A stretch of DNA of 22,714 bases from positions 1 to 22,714 of the forward strand of contig CAYRZL010000042.1 of assembly GCA_964428795.1 (NCBI GenBank). The letters run 5' to 3'. The notes beneath the pieces were generated by a model. The model was not told the origin of the DNA. It did no database searches and worked only from the letters and a program-made list of their open reading frames with translations. The DNA is from CAYRZL01 sp964428795 (lineage in GTDB: Bacteria; Bacillota; Clostridia; Lachnospirales; Lachnospiraceae). The number at the start of each line of letters is the position of its first letter. Position 1 is the first letter of the stretch. Position numbers and translations under genes: made by a program. Shown here piece after piece: positions 16,347 through 22,714 of this stretch.

Positions 16347-16523
16347 TCAAATAGAAAACAAAAGAGATTTCTATTATGAATACAAAATGCCGCCGGGGGT
16401 AGTTAGTTAATCAGCATTTGCATCTTCGGGGGCGACTAAAAACAATTTCCTTTTATATAGATAACTTTTCTTCTCTCCTTTTATGTTAGACAAAAGCGCA
16501 AATCAAAACGATTTGCGCTTTTT
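16347..16523 (+). ncRNA. Candidate stand-alone small RNA of about 177 nt
   Basis: Bounded by a plausible promoter and a strong intrinsic terminator, with no plus-strand gene downstream. A 5' hairpin pairs AATAGAAA (16350-16357) with TTTCTATT (16368-16375). The central segment (about 16387-16440) is G-rich in an AT-rich surrounding: two GGGGG runs, AAATGC that can pair with GCATTT, and TTAGT that can pair with ACTAA. A pyrimidine-rich stretch containing CTCTCCTTTT (complementary to AAAAGGAGAG, a ribosome-binding-site-like sequence) lies before the terminator, so regulation by pairing with mRNA leaders is conceivable. I could not match it to a known RNA family; raiA, 6S and c-di-GMP motifs were considered without a convincing fit. 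The only internal frame is 8 codons. Confidence 0.45.
16492..16523 (+). terminator. Intrinsic terminator, probably bidirectional
   Basis: A perfect 13-bp stem AAAAGCGCAAATC / GATTTGCGCTTTT with a 5-nt loop (AAAAC) ends in TTTTT on the plus strand. On the minus strand the stem ends in TTTT and lies 23 nt after the stop of the DHHW gene, so it may serve both units. Confidence 0.8.
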
Positions 16524-16544
16524 GCTGTCATGTATGCCGGTTTC

Positions 16545-17894
16545 TTACTCCATCAGGGCAGTGATCTGATCCACCGCCTTCTCACTGGTAATGATGGACA
16601 GATTATTCATAATGATCACATCATCGATTTGATTTTCCTCGACATACTCGGTCAGATTTTCCTGGGTATAACGGAAATCAATTACATATACCGTATCATA
16701 ATGATCAACCAAAAACGGAACAAAGCAGTTTCCATAGGACTCTTTCAACACCAGACAGGAAGAACCGTCTGTAATCTCCGGATTATCAATAATGGTCAGC
16801 GGATTGTCTCCGCCGATGAAAGTGAGATACTTGGAATTTTTATTCCACGTACTCACATCTCCGATCACATTCCACTCATGCTCCGTACCGTCTTTGTCCC
16901 AGTATGTCATATCGTTTGTATCCTTTGGATAATAGGCATACACAATATCGGGATTTTCTGCCATGGCGCTGTTTTGAAGCGTTGTATAAAAAGAACCGAG
17001 AAACGAATCATACGTCACCATCTGATGATCTTTCAGATTTTCCGGTGTCCATCCCTTCACCTGACAGAAGCTCTCATATACATAGTAAGCGCCGAGCTGT
17101 GTCCAGTGGTGATCTGTCCTGAAATAGAGATATTCGTCGCTGTGCTCTTTCAAAGGCAGATAGGTGGGAACCGGCGTTACATTGCTGTAAGATCCATAAT
17201 AATATTTGATAGCCTCTTCCTCATCCGAACCTCCCAGACTCCTCGCCTCCTCCTCCGAAAGGACGATGCTGGAATTATCAGGGACGAGAATAGAATAGAC
17301 ATTTGCCTTCCCATTTAAATTCTGCGCCAGGTGATTCAGCGCCCCTATATATTGTTCCGCCTTTTCCTGCACAAAATAGTAAATCGTATAAGCCGCATCA
17401 CCCTTCACATAAAGATTTTTCTGAATCTGCGACTGAATATCCTCCTCCATCTCGGTCGTAGTGGGCAGCGTAGTCGGCGCCTCAAAGGTTTCCACCTCCG
17501 GTTCTGCCGAAAGATCTTCCCCCGTATCCTCTGTGGAATCAAGCTCCGGAATATCATCTGCCTGCACACTTTCACCCACCATCATCGTATCCGGTTCAAC
17601 GCCATACAGCGATTTCAGCTTCAGGTCTGCCGCAACCAGCTTCTCTCTCGCCGGGAAGGTATCAGAATACCACACTGCCACATCCGAGAAGAAAGTTCCA
17701 TCCAGAAATGAAGCCGCTGTTATCTTTGGAAATTTTGTCAGCTCCCGTTTTTCCACCTCAGACACCTTCGGTCTCAAAAAGATCAATGCACCCATGACGC
17801 CTCCCGCCAACATGATCGCAGCAAATATAACAACGCTCAGCGTCCGGAATCTTCTTGTGATTCTTTTTTGCTTTTCTGTATATTTATTCTTCAC
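16545..17894 (-). CDS. DHHW-family (AlgJ/AlgX-like) membrane-anchored SGNH-type protein
   Basis: A 449-residue protein. The N-terminal cytoplasmic tail KNKYTEKQKRITRRFR precedes one membrane helix (about residues 19-40), so the bulk lies outside the cell. The family signature DHHWT (Asp261-His262-His263-Trp264) and a later KESYGN (Ser386) supply the Asp/His and Ser of an AlgJ/AlgX-type acetyl-transfer or esterase site. It lies 17 nt after the MBOAT gene; such pairs move acetyl groups across the membrane (MBOAT) and place them on an extracellular polymer (SGNH/DHHW partner). The polymer cannot be read: peptidoglycan, teichoic acid or exopolysaccharide. Translation starts at a GTG at 17894, with GAGG about 10 nt upstream. 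Confidence 0.88.
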   Translation of the reverse strand: MKNKYTEKQKRITRRFRTLSVVIFAAIMLAGGVMGALIFLRPKVSEVEKRELTKFPKITAASFLDGTFFSDVAVWYSDTFPAREKLVAADLKLKSLYGVEPDTMMVGESVQADDIPELDSTEDTGEDLSAEPEVETFEAPTTLPTTTEMEEDIQSQIQKNLYVKGDAAYTIYYFVQEKAEQYIGALNHLAQNLNGKANVYSILVPDNSSIVLSEEEARSLGGSDEEEAIKYYYGSYSNVTPVPTYLPLKEHSDEYLYFRTDHHWTQLGAYYVYESFCQVKGWTPENLKDHQMVTYDSFLGSFYTTLQNSAMAENPDIVYAYYPKDTNDMTYWDKDGTEHEWNVIGDVSTWNKNSKYLTFIGGDNPLTIIDNPEITDGSSCLVLKESYGNCFVPFLVDHYDTVYVIDFRYTQENLTEYVEENQIDDVIIMNNLSIITSEKAVDQITALME

Positions 17895-17911
17895 TTACCT
17901 AACCTCTTTTG

Positions 17912-19342
17912 TTAAAACTGAAAATACAGGAACGGATTATAGCTTGCGCCGACCAGAGCCAGCGCTGACAGGATAAGCAAAACAGCCGGAGTAATCATGT
18001 CTATCACATTCACAGCAAAAAATACCAGCCTGTTTTTCCTTCCAATCATAATCGCCGCCTGCCGCACCTGTTTTCCCAATGGAGTTACAGCAATAACTGC
18101 CAGAATCAGGAAAAAGATGTTCTGCAAAAAGACGGTAGTTACATTCATGCTGGTAAAACCGGTTGCACCAATGCCGAACATGCCGCCCATCGCCATAGCC
18201 ATATCATGGAGGTCTTCAAATTTGAAAATGATCCAGCCGAATAGTACAACCAACAGCGTATACAGACGACGCCACGGTCCATGTATCCGTTTTCCAAGGT
18301 AAAATTTTTCAAATAACAGGAAGAACAGATACCACAATCCCCAGAATATATAATTCCAGCTTGCTCCATGCCACAATCCTGTCAAAAACCAGACAATCGC
18401 CATATTTCTGATATATTTCCAGAGCTTACAGCGATTCCCGCCCAATGGAATATATACATAATCCCGGAAAAAACTGCTGAGAGATATATGCCATCTGCGC
18501 CAGAAATCCTGCACGGAATCCGCCATATATGGATAATTAAAGTTCTCATCATAGTGAAAACCTACCATGCGCCCCATTCCGATTGCCATATCAGAATAGG
18601 CGGAAAAATCCAGATAAATCTCCAGCATATAAAATATCATGCCCAGCCAGTATCCTGTCACAGACTGGGCCGCAAGTCCGTCCGTTCCAATCACCAGCAG
18701 AGAATCCGCTGCTGATGCACAGGAGTTCGCCAGAATTGCCTTTTTCGCCAGGCCAATGGAGAACCGGCGAATACCATCGTACAGATCATTTAACGTAATC
18801 TGTCTGTGATCGATCTCATCCGCCACCGTCTTATAGCGAACTATCGGACCGGCGATGCACTGATGAAACAAGCTGGAATACAAAAGCAGCTTCCAGAATA
18901 CCGGCTGCGCCTCCGTCTCGCCGCGGTATACGTCCGCCACATACGAAATAAGCTGAAATGTATAAAAAGAAATGCCGATCGGCAGCACAATAGAAGGTAC
19001 AGCCTCCGGCACCCCAAACAATCCCTGTACATTTGTGAGAATAAATCCAAGATATTTAAAAATGCCCAGAATGCCAAGCAGAGCCACACATTCTGCGACG
19101 AGAAAAAATCTTGCTGAAAACATTCCCCGCCTTCTGCGCGCATGTGTGATCCGAAGCGCGCAAAACCAGCTGATAAGCGTCACGCCTACCAGCAATATCA
19201 GGTACTTTGGTCCTCCCCATGCATAAAACACCAGTGAAAAGATGAGCAGCACACAATTCTGATATTTCGGCCCCACATAAAAATATATTATTAAATTTAA
19301 TACCAAAAAGGCAAATACAAACAATAAACTGGAAAATACCAT
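17912..19342 (-). CDS. MBOAT-family O-acyltransferase (AlgI/DltB/PatA-like)
   Basis: A 476-residue polytopic protein with about 10-12 membrane segments, of usual AlgI-group length. The MBOAT core is clear: FWRRWHISLSSFFRDYVYIP with PLGGNR, then LTGLWHGASWNYIFWG with the invariant His325. These enzymes carry acetyl or similar acyl groups through the membrane for O-acylation of an envelope polymer. The adjacent DHHW protein is the expected extracytoplasmic partner. The start is at 19342 (MVFSSLLFVFAFLVLN), with a weak purine-rich GAAAGA upstream. The leader contains a 12-bp perfect palindrome (19412-19423). Confidence 0.94.
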   Translation of the reverse strand: MVFSSLLFVFAFLVLNLIIYFYVGPKYQNCVLLIFSLVFYAWGGPKYLILLVGVTLISWFCALRITHARRRRGMFSARFFLVAECVALLGILGIFKYLGFILTNVQGLFGVPEAVPSIVLPIGISFYTFQLISYVADVYRGETEAQPVFWKLLLYSSLFHQCIAGPIVRYKTVADEIDHRQITLNDLYDGIRRFSIGLAKKAILANSCASAADSLLVIGTDGLAAQSVTGYWLGMIFYMLEIYLDFSAYSDMAIGMGRMVGFHYDENFNYPYMADSVQDFWRRWHISLSSFFRDYVYIPLGGNRCKLWKYIRNMAIVWFLTGLWHGASWNYIFWGLWYLFFLLFEKFYLGKRIHGPWRRLYTLLVVLFGWIIFKFEDLHDMAMAMGGMFGIGATGFTSMNVTTVFLQNIFFLILAVIAVTPLGKQVRQAAIMIGRKNRLVFFAVNVIDMITPAVLLILSALALVGASYNPFLYFQF

Positions 19343-19411
19343 ATGCTATCTTTCTCTTTCGTATCTTGAATCCCGGATTTGCCTCAAAAAGCATCTATGC
19401 CTTTATTCCAG

Positions 19412-19423
19412 TCACATATGTGA
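19412..19423. promoter_or_regulatory. Perfect 12-bp palindrome upstream of the MBOAT gene
   Basis: TCACATATGTGA is self-complementary and lies 70 nt upstream of the MBOAT start codon, partly inside the diverged copy of an EamA gene segment. It has the form of a dimer-binding operator, but no promoter could be placed confidently around it. Confidence 0.3.
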
Positions 19424-19468
19424 AATCCGTCTTTATTTTTCAGCATCAATAAACAGACAATAAAAAAG
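19418..19468 (+). repeat. Diverged copy of an internal EamA-gene segment (copy 1, intergenic)
   Basis: This intergenic segment matches 20991-21042 in the same orientation over about 50 bp with about 6 mismatches, including an uninterrupted shared run of 22 bases (GAAATCCGTCTTTATTTTTC plus AG). In copy 2 the segment codes for LLLILKNKDGF of the EamA permease; here it is noncoding. Confidence 0.65.
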
Positions 19469-19513
19469 AAAGATGATCGAGTTGATTTGCGACCCGAAGC
19501 ATCTTCCTTTTTT
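19462..19513 (-). terminator. Intrinsic terminator of the hendecad-repeat lipoprotein gene
   Basis: On the minus strand AAAAAAGGAAGATG pairs with CATCTTTCTTTTTT (one G-T pair), with an inner stem TCGGGT / ACTCGA (one G-T pair) and a run of six T at the end. It begins 9 nt after the lipoprotein stop and separates that gene from the MBOAT operon. Confidence 0.7.
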
Positions 19514-19521
19514 ACATCATA

Positions 19522-20178
19522 TTAAAACAGAGATTTGAATTCCGACACAAGCCGGTCCTTGTCAGCTTTAATTGTAGCAAGACCTTTGTCAATATCCGTC
19601 TTTATCGCAGTCACTGCTTCACTCTCCAGGTCTTCGCCTTCCACAATGATTTTTTTCATATAATCATACACGTTCTGTCCAAGCTTTGCTATTTCATGCT
19701 CTGCAATGGAAGCGTCCTTCTCACCCAGATACTTTAACTTTGCTGCGTATGAGGTGATCTTCTTTGTCACTTCTCCGTTTTCAAATGGCTCAGCAATGTG
19801 CTCGTCAATATAATCAATTGCTTCGTGGATATCTTCCTCAGCCACTTCCTCACCGGATTCTATGAAATTCTTTGCCTCAGTTTCCCATTTTGAAAATTCG
19901 TCCTTCGCCGCAGTTATGATTTCCTCGACATCGCCTTCAAGTTTTTCAAACTCGTCCTCTGCCGCCTCTTCAACCTCTTCAACGTCTTCCTCGACATTTT
20001 CTTCCACCTGTTCTACATCGTCGGCGACTTTCTCTTCTACTTCTTCAACATCTTCCCCGACTTTCTCTTCCACCTGTTCAACATCTTCTTCGGCTTCTTT
20101 CACGGAACAACCGGTAAAGATGCTGAACGACATTGCCACAACTAAAACGACTGCAAACAACAGTTTCAATTTTTTCAT
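19522..20178 (-). CDS. Predicted lipoprotein with 11-residue coiled-coil repeats
   Basis: A 218-residue protein of unknown family. Residues 1-24 form a lipoprotein signal, MKKLKLLFAVV to SIFTGC with Cys24 as anchor (Phe at -3 is atypical). Residues 31-85 are five successive 11-residue units of the type EDVEQVEEKVG, strongly acidic, consistent with a hendecad coiled coil or extended stalk; at DNA level these are 33-bp repeats (19924-20088). The rest is a charged alpha-helical domain (AKDEFSKWETEAKNF; DIHEAIDYIDEHIAEPF; NVYDYMKKIIVEGEDLE). It would sit outside the membrane. AGGAGG lies about 9 nt before the ATG. The gene is monocistronic, with its own promoter, operator-like palindrome and terminator. 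Function unknown. Confidence 0.88.
   Translation of the reverse strand: MKKLKLLFAVVLVVAMSFSIFTGCSVKEAEEDVEQVEEKVGEDVEEVEEKVADDVEQVEENVEEDVEEVEEAAEDEFEKLEGDVEEIITAAKDEFSKWETEAKNFIESGEEVAEEDIHEAIDYIDEHIAEPFENGEVTKKITSYAAKLKYLGEKDASIAEHEIAKLGQNVYDYMKKIIVEGEDLESEAVTAIKTDIDKGLATIKADKDRLVSEFKSLF
19924..20088 (-). repeat. Five tandem 33-bp repeats within the lipoprotein gene
   Basis: The five units encode EDVEQVEEKVG, EDVEEVEEKVA, DDVEQVEENVE, EDVEEVEEAAE and DEFEKLEGDVE. The first four are closely alike and the fifth has diverged. The 33-bp period keeps the frame, so unit number can change without breaking the gene. Confidence 0.85.
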
Positions 20179-20235
20179 ATAATTTTTCCTCCTGTCAATT
20201 TTATAATCACTATGTTCTTTCCTGAATATTTTTTG

Positions 20236-20264
20236 ATTTTATCATATTCCGCGGAATAATTCAA
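20236..20264 (-). promoter_or_regulatory. Promoter with a perfect 14-bp palindromic operator for the lipoprotein gene
   Basis: On the minus strand TTGAAT (20264-20259) and TAAAAT (20241-20236) are spaced by 17 nt. The spacer contains TATTCCGCGGAATA (20245-20258), a perfect 14-bp palindrome that abuts the -35. A repressor bound there would block polymerase directly. Confidence 0.6.
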
Positions 20265-20308
20265 TACGCCACATAAAAAAAGAAGAACTGTTACTATATT
20301 TTTTTCTT

Positions 20309-21178
20309 TCATTTTTTTATCGCCCGGTTATTGTAGACAAACATCCAGATTGCCATGGCAATGATCACAACATAGCCAAACACGCTGAAACCATCCGGGA
20401 CCTGTGTAAACAGCACAAATCCCAGAATCGCCGAAAAAATGATCTGGGAGTAATCATACACAGAAATTTCCTTTGCCGGAGCATGAAAATATGCCGCTGT
20501 GATGGCAAACTGACCGCCTGCCGCTGCCAGACCCGCCCCCAAAAGCATCAATATCTGTATTCCGGTCATAGGTGTGAAACTCAAAATCAGATAAGGCAGA
20601 GTCACTATGCAGGAAAATCCCGAGAAAAACAGCACAACGGAGGAGCCCTTCTGCCCCCGCTGCCCCAGAATTCGCACCATCGTATATGCAATTCCTGCGC
20701 AAATACCGCCCGTCAGACCGATCAGAGACGGTATCAGCTCCATATTTGCAAACGTAGGCTTGATGATAAACAGGCTTCCTGCAAATGCTCCCGCAACCGC
20801 CATCACCTGAACCGGAGTCAGTTTTTCTTTTAAAATGTAAAAAGAAAAAAGAATCACGAAAAACGGCGACATCTTATTTAACATAGAAGCATCTGACAAC
20901 ACCAGATGATCCACCGCATAAAAATTGCATAAAATACCGATCGTGCCAAATGCCGCCCGTAAGATCATAAATTTCAGGTTCCCTTTTTCGATGCGAAATC
21001 CGTCTTTATTTTTCAGTATCAATAAAAGAGCAATAAAAAAAGCAATAAGATTGCGGAAAAAGCTCTTCTGTACGGATGGAATGTCACCGCTGAGCCGCAC
21101 AAACGCATTCATGAACGCAAAGCAGAGCGCGGACAGAACAATATACAAAATACCTTTATATTTTGCAGGAATTTTCAT
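20309..21178 (-). CDS. EamA/DMT-family permease
   Basis: A 289-residue polytopic protein with about 10 hydrophobic segments in two repeats, the EamA (DMT superfamily) design. It starts MKIPAKYKGILYIVLSALCFAFMNAFVRLS, with the usual small-residue-rich first helix, and the paired ends of the repeats read FYAVDHLVLSDASMLNKMSP and ITAAYFHAPAKEISVYDYSQ. Members export or import small metabolites such as amino acids; the substrate is not predictable. GGAGGAG lies about 12 nt before the ATG. It seems monocistronic. Part of its coding sequence (20991-21042) also occurs, diverged, upstream of the MBOAT gene. Confidence 0.92.
   Translation of the reverse strand: MKIPAKYKGILYIVLSALCFAFMNAFVRLSGDIPSVQKSFFRNLIAFFIALLLILKNKDGFRIEKGNLKFMILRAAFGTIGILCNFYAVDHLVLSDASMLNKMSPFFVILFSFYILKEKLTPVQVMAVAGAFAGSLFIIKPTFANMELIPSLIGLTGGICAGIAYTMVRILGQRGQKGSSVVLFFSGFSCIVTLPYLILSFTPMTGIQILMLLGAGLAAAGGQFAITAAYFHAPAKEISVYDYSQIIFSAILGFVLFTQVPDGFSVFGYVVIIAMAIWMFVYNNRAIKK
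20991..21042 (+). repeat. Repeated segment inside the EamA permease gene (copy 2)
   Basis: Coding copy of the roughly 50-bp direct repeat also found at 19418-19468. It encodes the second membrane helix and following loop (FFIALLLILKNKDGF). Confidence 0.65.
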
Positions 21179-21212
21179 AACGCTTTTTCTCCTCCTCCAA
21201 AATCAATCTACT

Positions 21213-21240
21213 GTTATACTAATAATAATAAAACAGAAAA
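21213..21240 (-). promoter_or_regulatory. Probable promoter of the EamA permease gene
   Basis: On the minus strand TATAAC (21218-21213) has a weak TTTTCT (21240-21235) 16 nt upstream. The predicted start is about 30 nt before the ATG at 21178. The -10 is convincing; the -35 is not. Confidence 0.4.
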
Positions 21241-21288
21241 TCAAGTGGAGATTCTTCTGAATTGCTCAATGCTTTTTACATTTATACC

Positions 21289-21891
21289 TCATAGCTGCAG
21301 CTTTATCTGTCTGGTACAGATTTCATGCAATAATCCGGGCGCATGACTGACTGCCAGAATACCGATCTCTCTGCTTTTGCACTCCTTTAACAGGAATTGC
21401 CAGATCTGCTTCTGAGTGACCATATCCAGCATGGCAGTGATCTCATCTGCCAGAAGGAATCTGGTTCCCTCACCGAGCACCCTTGCAATGCAAAACCGCT
21501 GCAATTCCCCGCCGGACAATTCCTGCGGGTAACGATCCATCCATTCAGAACGGATTCCCAATGCTTTTAAAATCCGGGATTCCACCTTATTCCCCTCCCC
21601 AATCACTTCCCTCATCCGAAGCCTTGGATTTACGCATTTTTCCGGATGCTGCCAGATCATCTGCACCGGGCAATAGCCCTTTTGGGGTAATGGTTTCCCA
21701 TCCAGCAATACGCGCCCCCTGTCCGGTTTCTGATATCCGGCTAAAATCTGACATAACGTGGTCTTGCCAAAACCGCTTGGTGCCATAAGACCTGCCACCT
21801 CTCGGCTTGTCATCTCAAAGGAAAAATCCTGCCAGATCGGTCTGTCCCCGCCTTTATATTGAAACGAAATATGATCTGCGGTCAATTTCAT
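21289..21891 (-). CDS. ABC transporter ATP-binding protein (NikE/DppF-like)
   Basis: A 200-residue ATPase. Walker A is APSGFGKTT, the Q-loop MIWQHPEKCVNPRLRM, the signature ELSGGELQR, Walker B FLLADEITAMLD and the switch His is in VSHAP. The Asn-Pro after the Q-loop is typical of the peptide/nickel importer group. It is short because it lacks the C-terminal extension of OppF/DppF, as expected for the nickel-type branch. Its ATG overlaps the stop of the preceding ATPase gene by 4 nt, so the two are translated together and probably form a heterodimer under permeases encoded to the right of the window. The ligand could be peptide, nickel or another metal chelate. Confidence 0.9.
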   Translation of the reverse strand: MKLTADHISFQYKGGDRPIWQDFSFEMTSREVAGLMAPSGFGKTTLCQILAGYQKPDRGRVLLDGKPLPQKGYCPVQMIWQHPEKCVNPRLRMREVIGEGNKVESRILKALGIRSEWMDRYPQELSGGELQRFCIARVLGEGTRFLLADEITAMLDMVTQKQIWQFLLKECKSREIGILAVSHAPGLLHEICTRQIKLQL

Positions 21892-22625
21892 ACGTTTTCT
21901 TCTTCCTTTCCAAGTTCACTTAACCAGGTTCTGCCGCCTTTCTCAGAGGGTATGGAACAAACCAATGCCCTGGAAAACGGATGGCGCAATTTTCTCTCAT
22001 CAAAAAAATCTGCCGCAGCAGCCTCCTCAATGCTCTCACCGTCATAAAACACGAGGATACGGTCTGCGGTCTCCCTCGCCAGCTCCAGATCATGGGTGAT
22101 GACCAGCACGCCCGCTCCCTCGTCCGCCATAGCTCTGAATCGACTCATCACCATTTTTGCCGCCTCCATATGAAGGCCCGGCGTCGGTTCGTCCGCAATG
22201 ACCAATTTGGGCTTTTCTATAGCTGCGGCAGAAATAAGAATACGCCTTGCCATCCCTCCGGACAATTCAAAAGGATACATACCCTCCACCTTCATCAGAG
22301 GGTCTAAGAAGGATGTGTTCTGAGGCACCAGAACGATCTGCGACCCGCGCAGCTTTTCTTTCCGTTTCTGATCCAGACGCTCACCGCAAAAAAACATTTC
22401 CCCGTCCATGGAACTGTTGTATGGCAAAATGCCAAGCACAGCATGGGCAAGCAGACTCTTTCCGGAGCCGCTGGCGCCCACAATCGCCACCATTTCCCCC
22501 GCATCAACACTCACATCCAGATGCCGGATCGTATGCAGGGTGCGCTGCCGCAGTCCTCTGTCATACTGTCGAAACGATATGGAAAGCCCTTTTATCTCCA
22601 AAACCTTACACTCATTTTTCATCAT
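21888..22625 (-). CDS. ABC transporter ATP-binding protein (NikD/DppD-like) with shortened helical subdomain
   Basis: A 245-residue ATPase. Walker A is GASGSGKS (50-57), the Q-loop LVPQNTSFLDP (Gln102), the signature ELSGGMARR (121 onward), Walker B LVIADEPTPG and the switch His is in ITHD. Only 18 residues separate the Q-loop Gln from the signature, where peptide/nickel importers normally have roughly 50 or more, so most of the helical subdomain is missing in frame (FLDPLMKV joins directly to EGMYPFELSGG). All nucleotide-binding motifs are kept. AAGGA lies 8 nt before the ATG. It precedes and overlaps the partner ATPase; the permease and binding-protein genes would lie beyond the right edge. 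Confidence 0.88.
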   Translation of the reverse strand: MMKNECKVLEIKGLSISFRQYDRGLRQRTLHTIRHLDVSVDAGEMVAIVGASGSGKSLLAHAVLGILPYNSSMDGEMFFCGERLDQKRKEKLRGSQIVLVPQNTSFLDPLMKVEGMYPFELSGGMARRILISAAAIEKPKLVIADEPTPGLHMEAAKMVMSRFRAMADEGAGVLVITHDLELARETADRILVFYDGESIEEAAAADFFDERKLRHPFSRALVCSIPSEKGGRTWLSELGKEEENV

Positions 22626-22642
22626 ACCTGTTATCCTTCTGT

Positions 22643-22694
22643 TTCTTTCAAAGTGTAATTAAAAAATCATCTCTTCGCTTCTTTCAAAGTGTAA
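22643..22694 (+). repeat. Exact 16-bp direct repeat, 36-bp period, upstream of the ABC ATPase gene
   Basis: TTCTTTCAAAGTGTAA occurs at 22643-22658 and again at 22679-22694. The 36-bp period preserves reading frame, and on the minus strand both copies can be read as YTLKE. A frame open from the window edge reads SGTKTIYTLKEAKR and stops at 22667, so the second copy may be the duplicated 3' end of the upstream gene. Two other frames are also open at the edge, so this is unsettled. Confidence 0.6.
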
Positions 22695-22714
22695 ATTGTT
22701 TTTGTACCGGAGGG

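Noticed and set aside
16376..16402. 8-codon frame MNTKCRRG within the candidate small RNA
   Set aside because: Too short to support, with no good ribosome-binding site; likely chance within a structured RNA.
16347..16523. Candidate RNA as a preQ1, fluoride, ZTP, c-di-GMP or yybP-ykoY riboswitch, or 6S RNA
   Set aside because: The conserved cores of these families could not be found, and no plus-strand gene follows for a riboswitch to control.
19862..20182. Plus-strand Ser/Thr-rich frame
   Set aside because: It is the antisense shadow of the Glu/Val repeats in the lipoprotein gene, with no start signals.
20265..20308. A/T-rich tract after the EamA gene as an intrinsic terminator
   Set aside because: The runs of A and T flank only a weak, GC-poor pairing; no convincing stem could be drawn.

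Overview
The window looks like part of a Lachnospiraceae-type genome (low-to-moderate GC Clostridia). The evidence is a BspA-like LRR surface protein with Trp-rich cell-wall-binding repeats, strong AGGAGG ribosome-binding sites, a PucR regulator, a DVNSAF-type Y-family polymerase, and dapF plus a DNPR-type MurE, which imply meso-diaminopimelate peptidoglycan. No rRNA, tRNA, CRISPR array, transposase or phage gene was seen. Most genes read leftwards (minus strand). Only a HAD phosphatase, a DNA polymerase IV, one small ORF and a candidate small RNA read rightwards.

Layout. Positions 1-4462 hold most of a giant secreted LRR protein (at least 1487 residues, cut by the window start); its middle contains a papain/C39-like Cys-His-Asp domain. 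Positions 4602-7907 hold a tight four-gene operon: patatin-like hydrolase, histidine phosphatase, GNAT acetyltransferase and MATE exporter. Positions 8037-9944 are the rightward pair HAD hydrolase and Y-family polymerase, whose stop interleaves with that of a convergent PucR regulator (9941-11146). A 60-codon ORF with its own promoter and a strong terminator (11295-11530) separates this from dapF-murE (13910-11532). That pair starts at a near-consensus promoter followed by a large leader hairpin.

Positions 14071-16092 hold the most unusual locus. An ECF sigma factor region 2 is fused directly to a transmembrane helix and an extracytoplasmic beta-rich domain, with no sigma region 4, and it is followed by a DUF4349 membrane lipoprotein. 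Upstream lies a 450-bp gene-free stretch that carries a rightward promoter, a G-rich structured segment and a shared intrinsic terminator, together a candidate stand-alone small RNA. Positions 16545-19342 encode an MBOAT O-acyltransferase and a DHHW/AlgJ-like partner, a surface-polymer acetylation pair. Next come a coiled-coil lipoprotein built from five 11-residue repeats under a promoter with a perfect palindromic operator, and an EamA/DMT permease. A 50-bp piece of the permease gene also occurs, diverged, upstream of the MBOAT gene. The right end (21289-22625) encodes two overlapping NikDE/DppDF-like ABC ATPases; the first lacks most of the helical segment between the Q-loop and the signature motif.

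Common theme: much of the window concerns the cell envelope, namely precursor synthesis (dapF, murE), surface acylation (MBOAT/DHHW), surface and lipoproteins, exporters, and a membrane-tethered sigma-like protein. That functional grouping is inference; family assignments rest on motifs read directly from the sequence.
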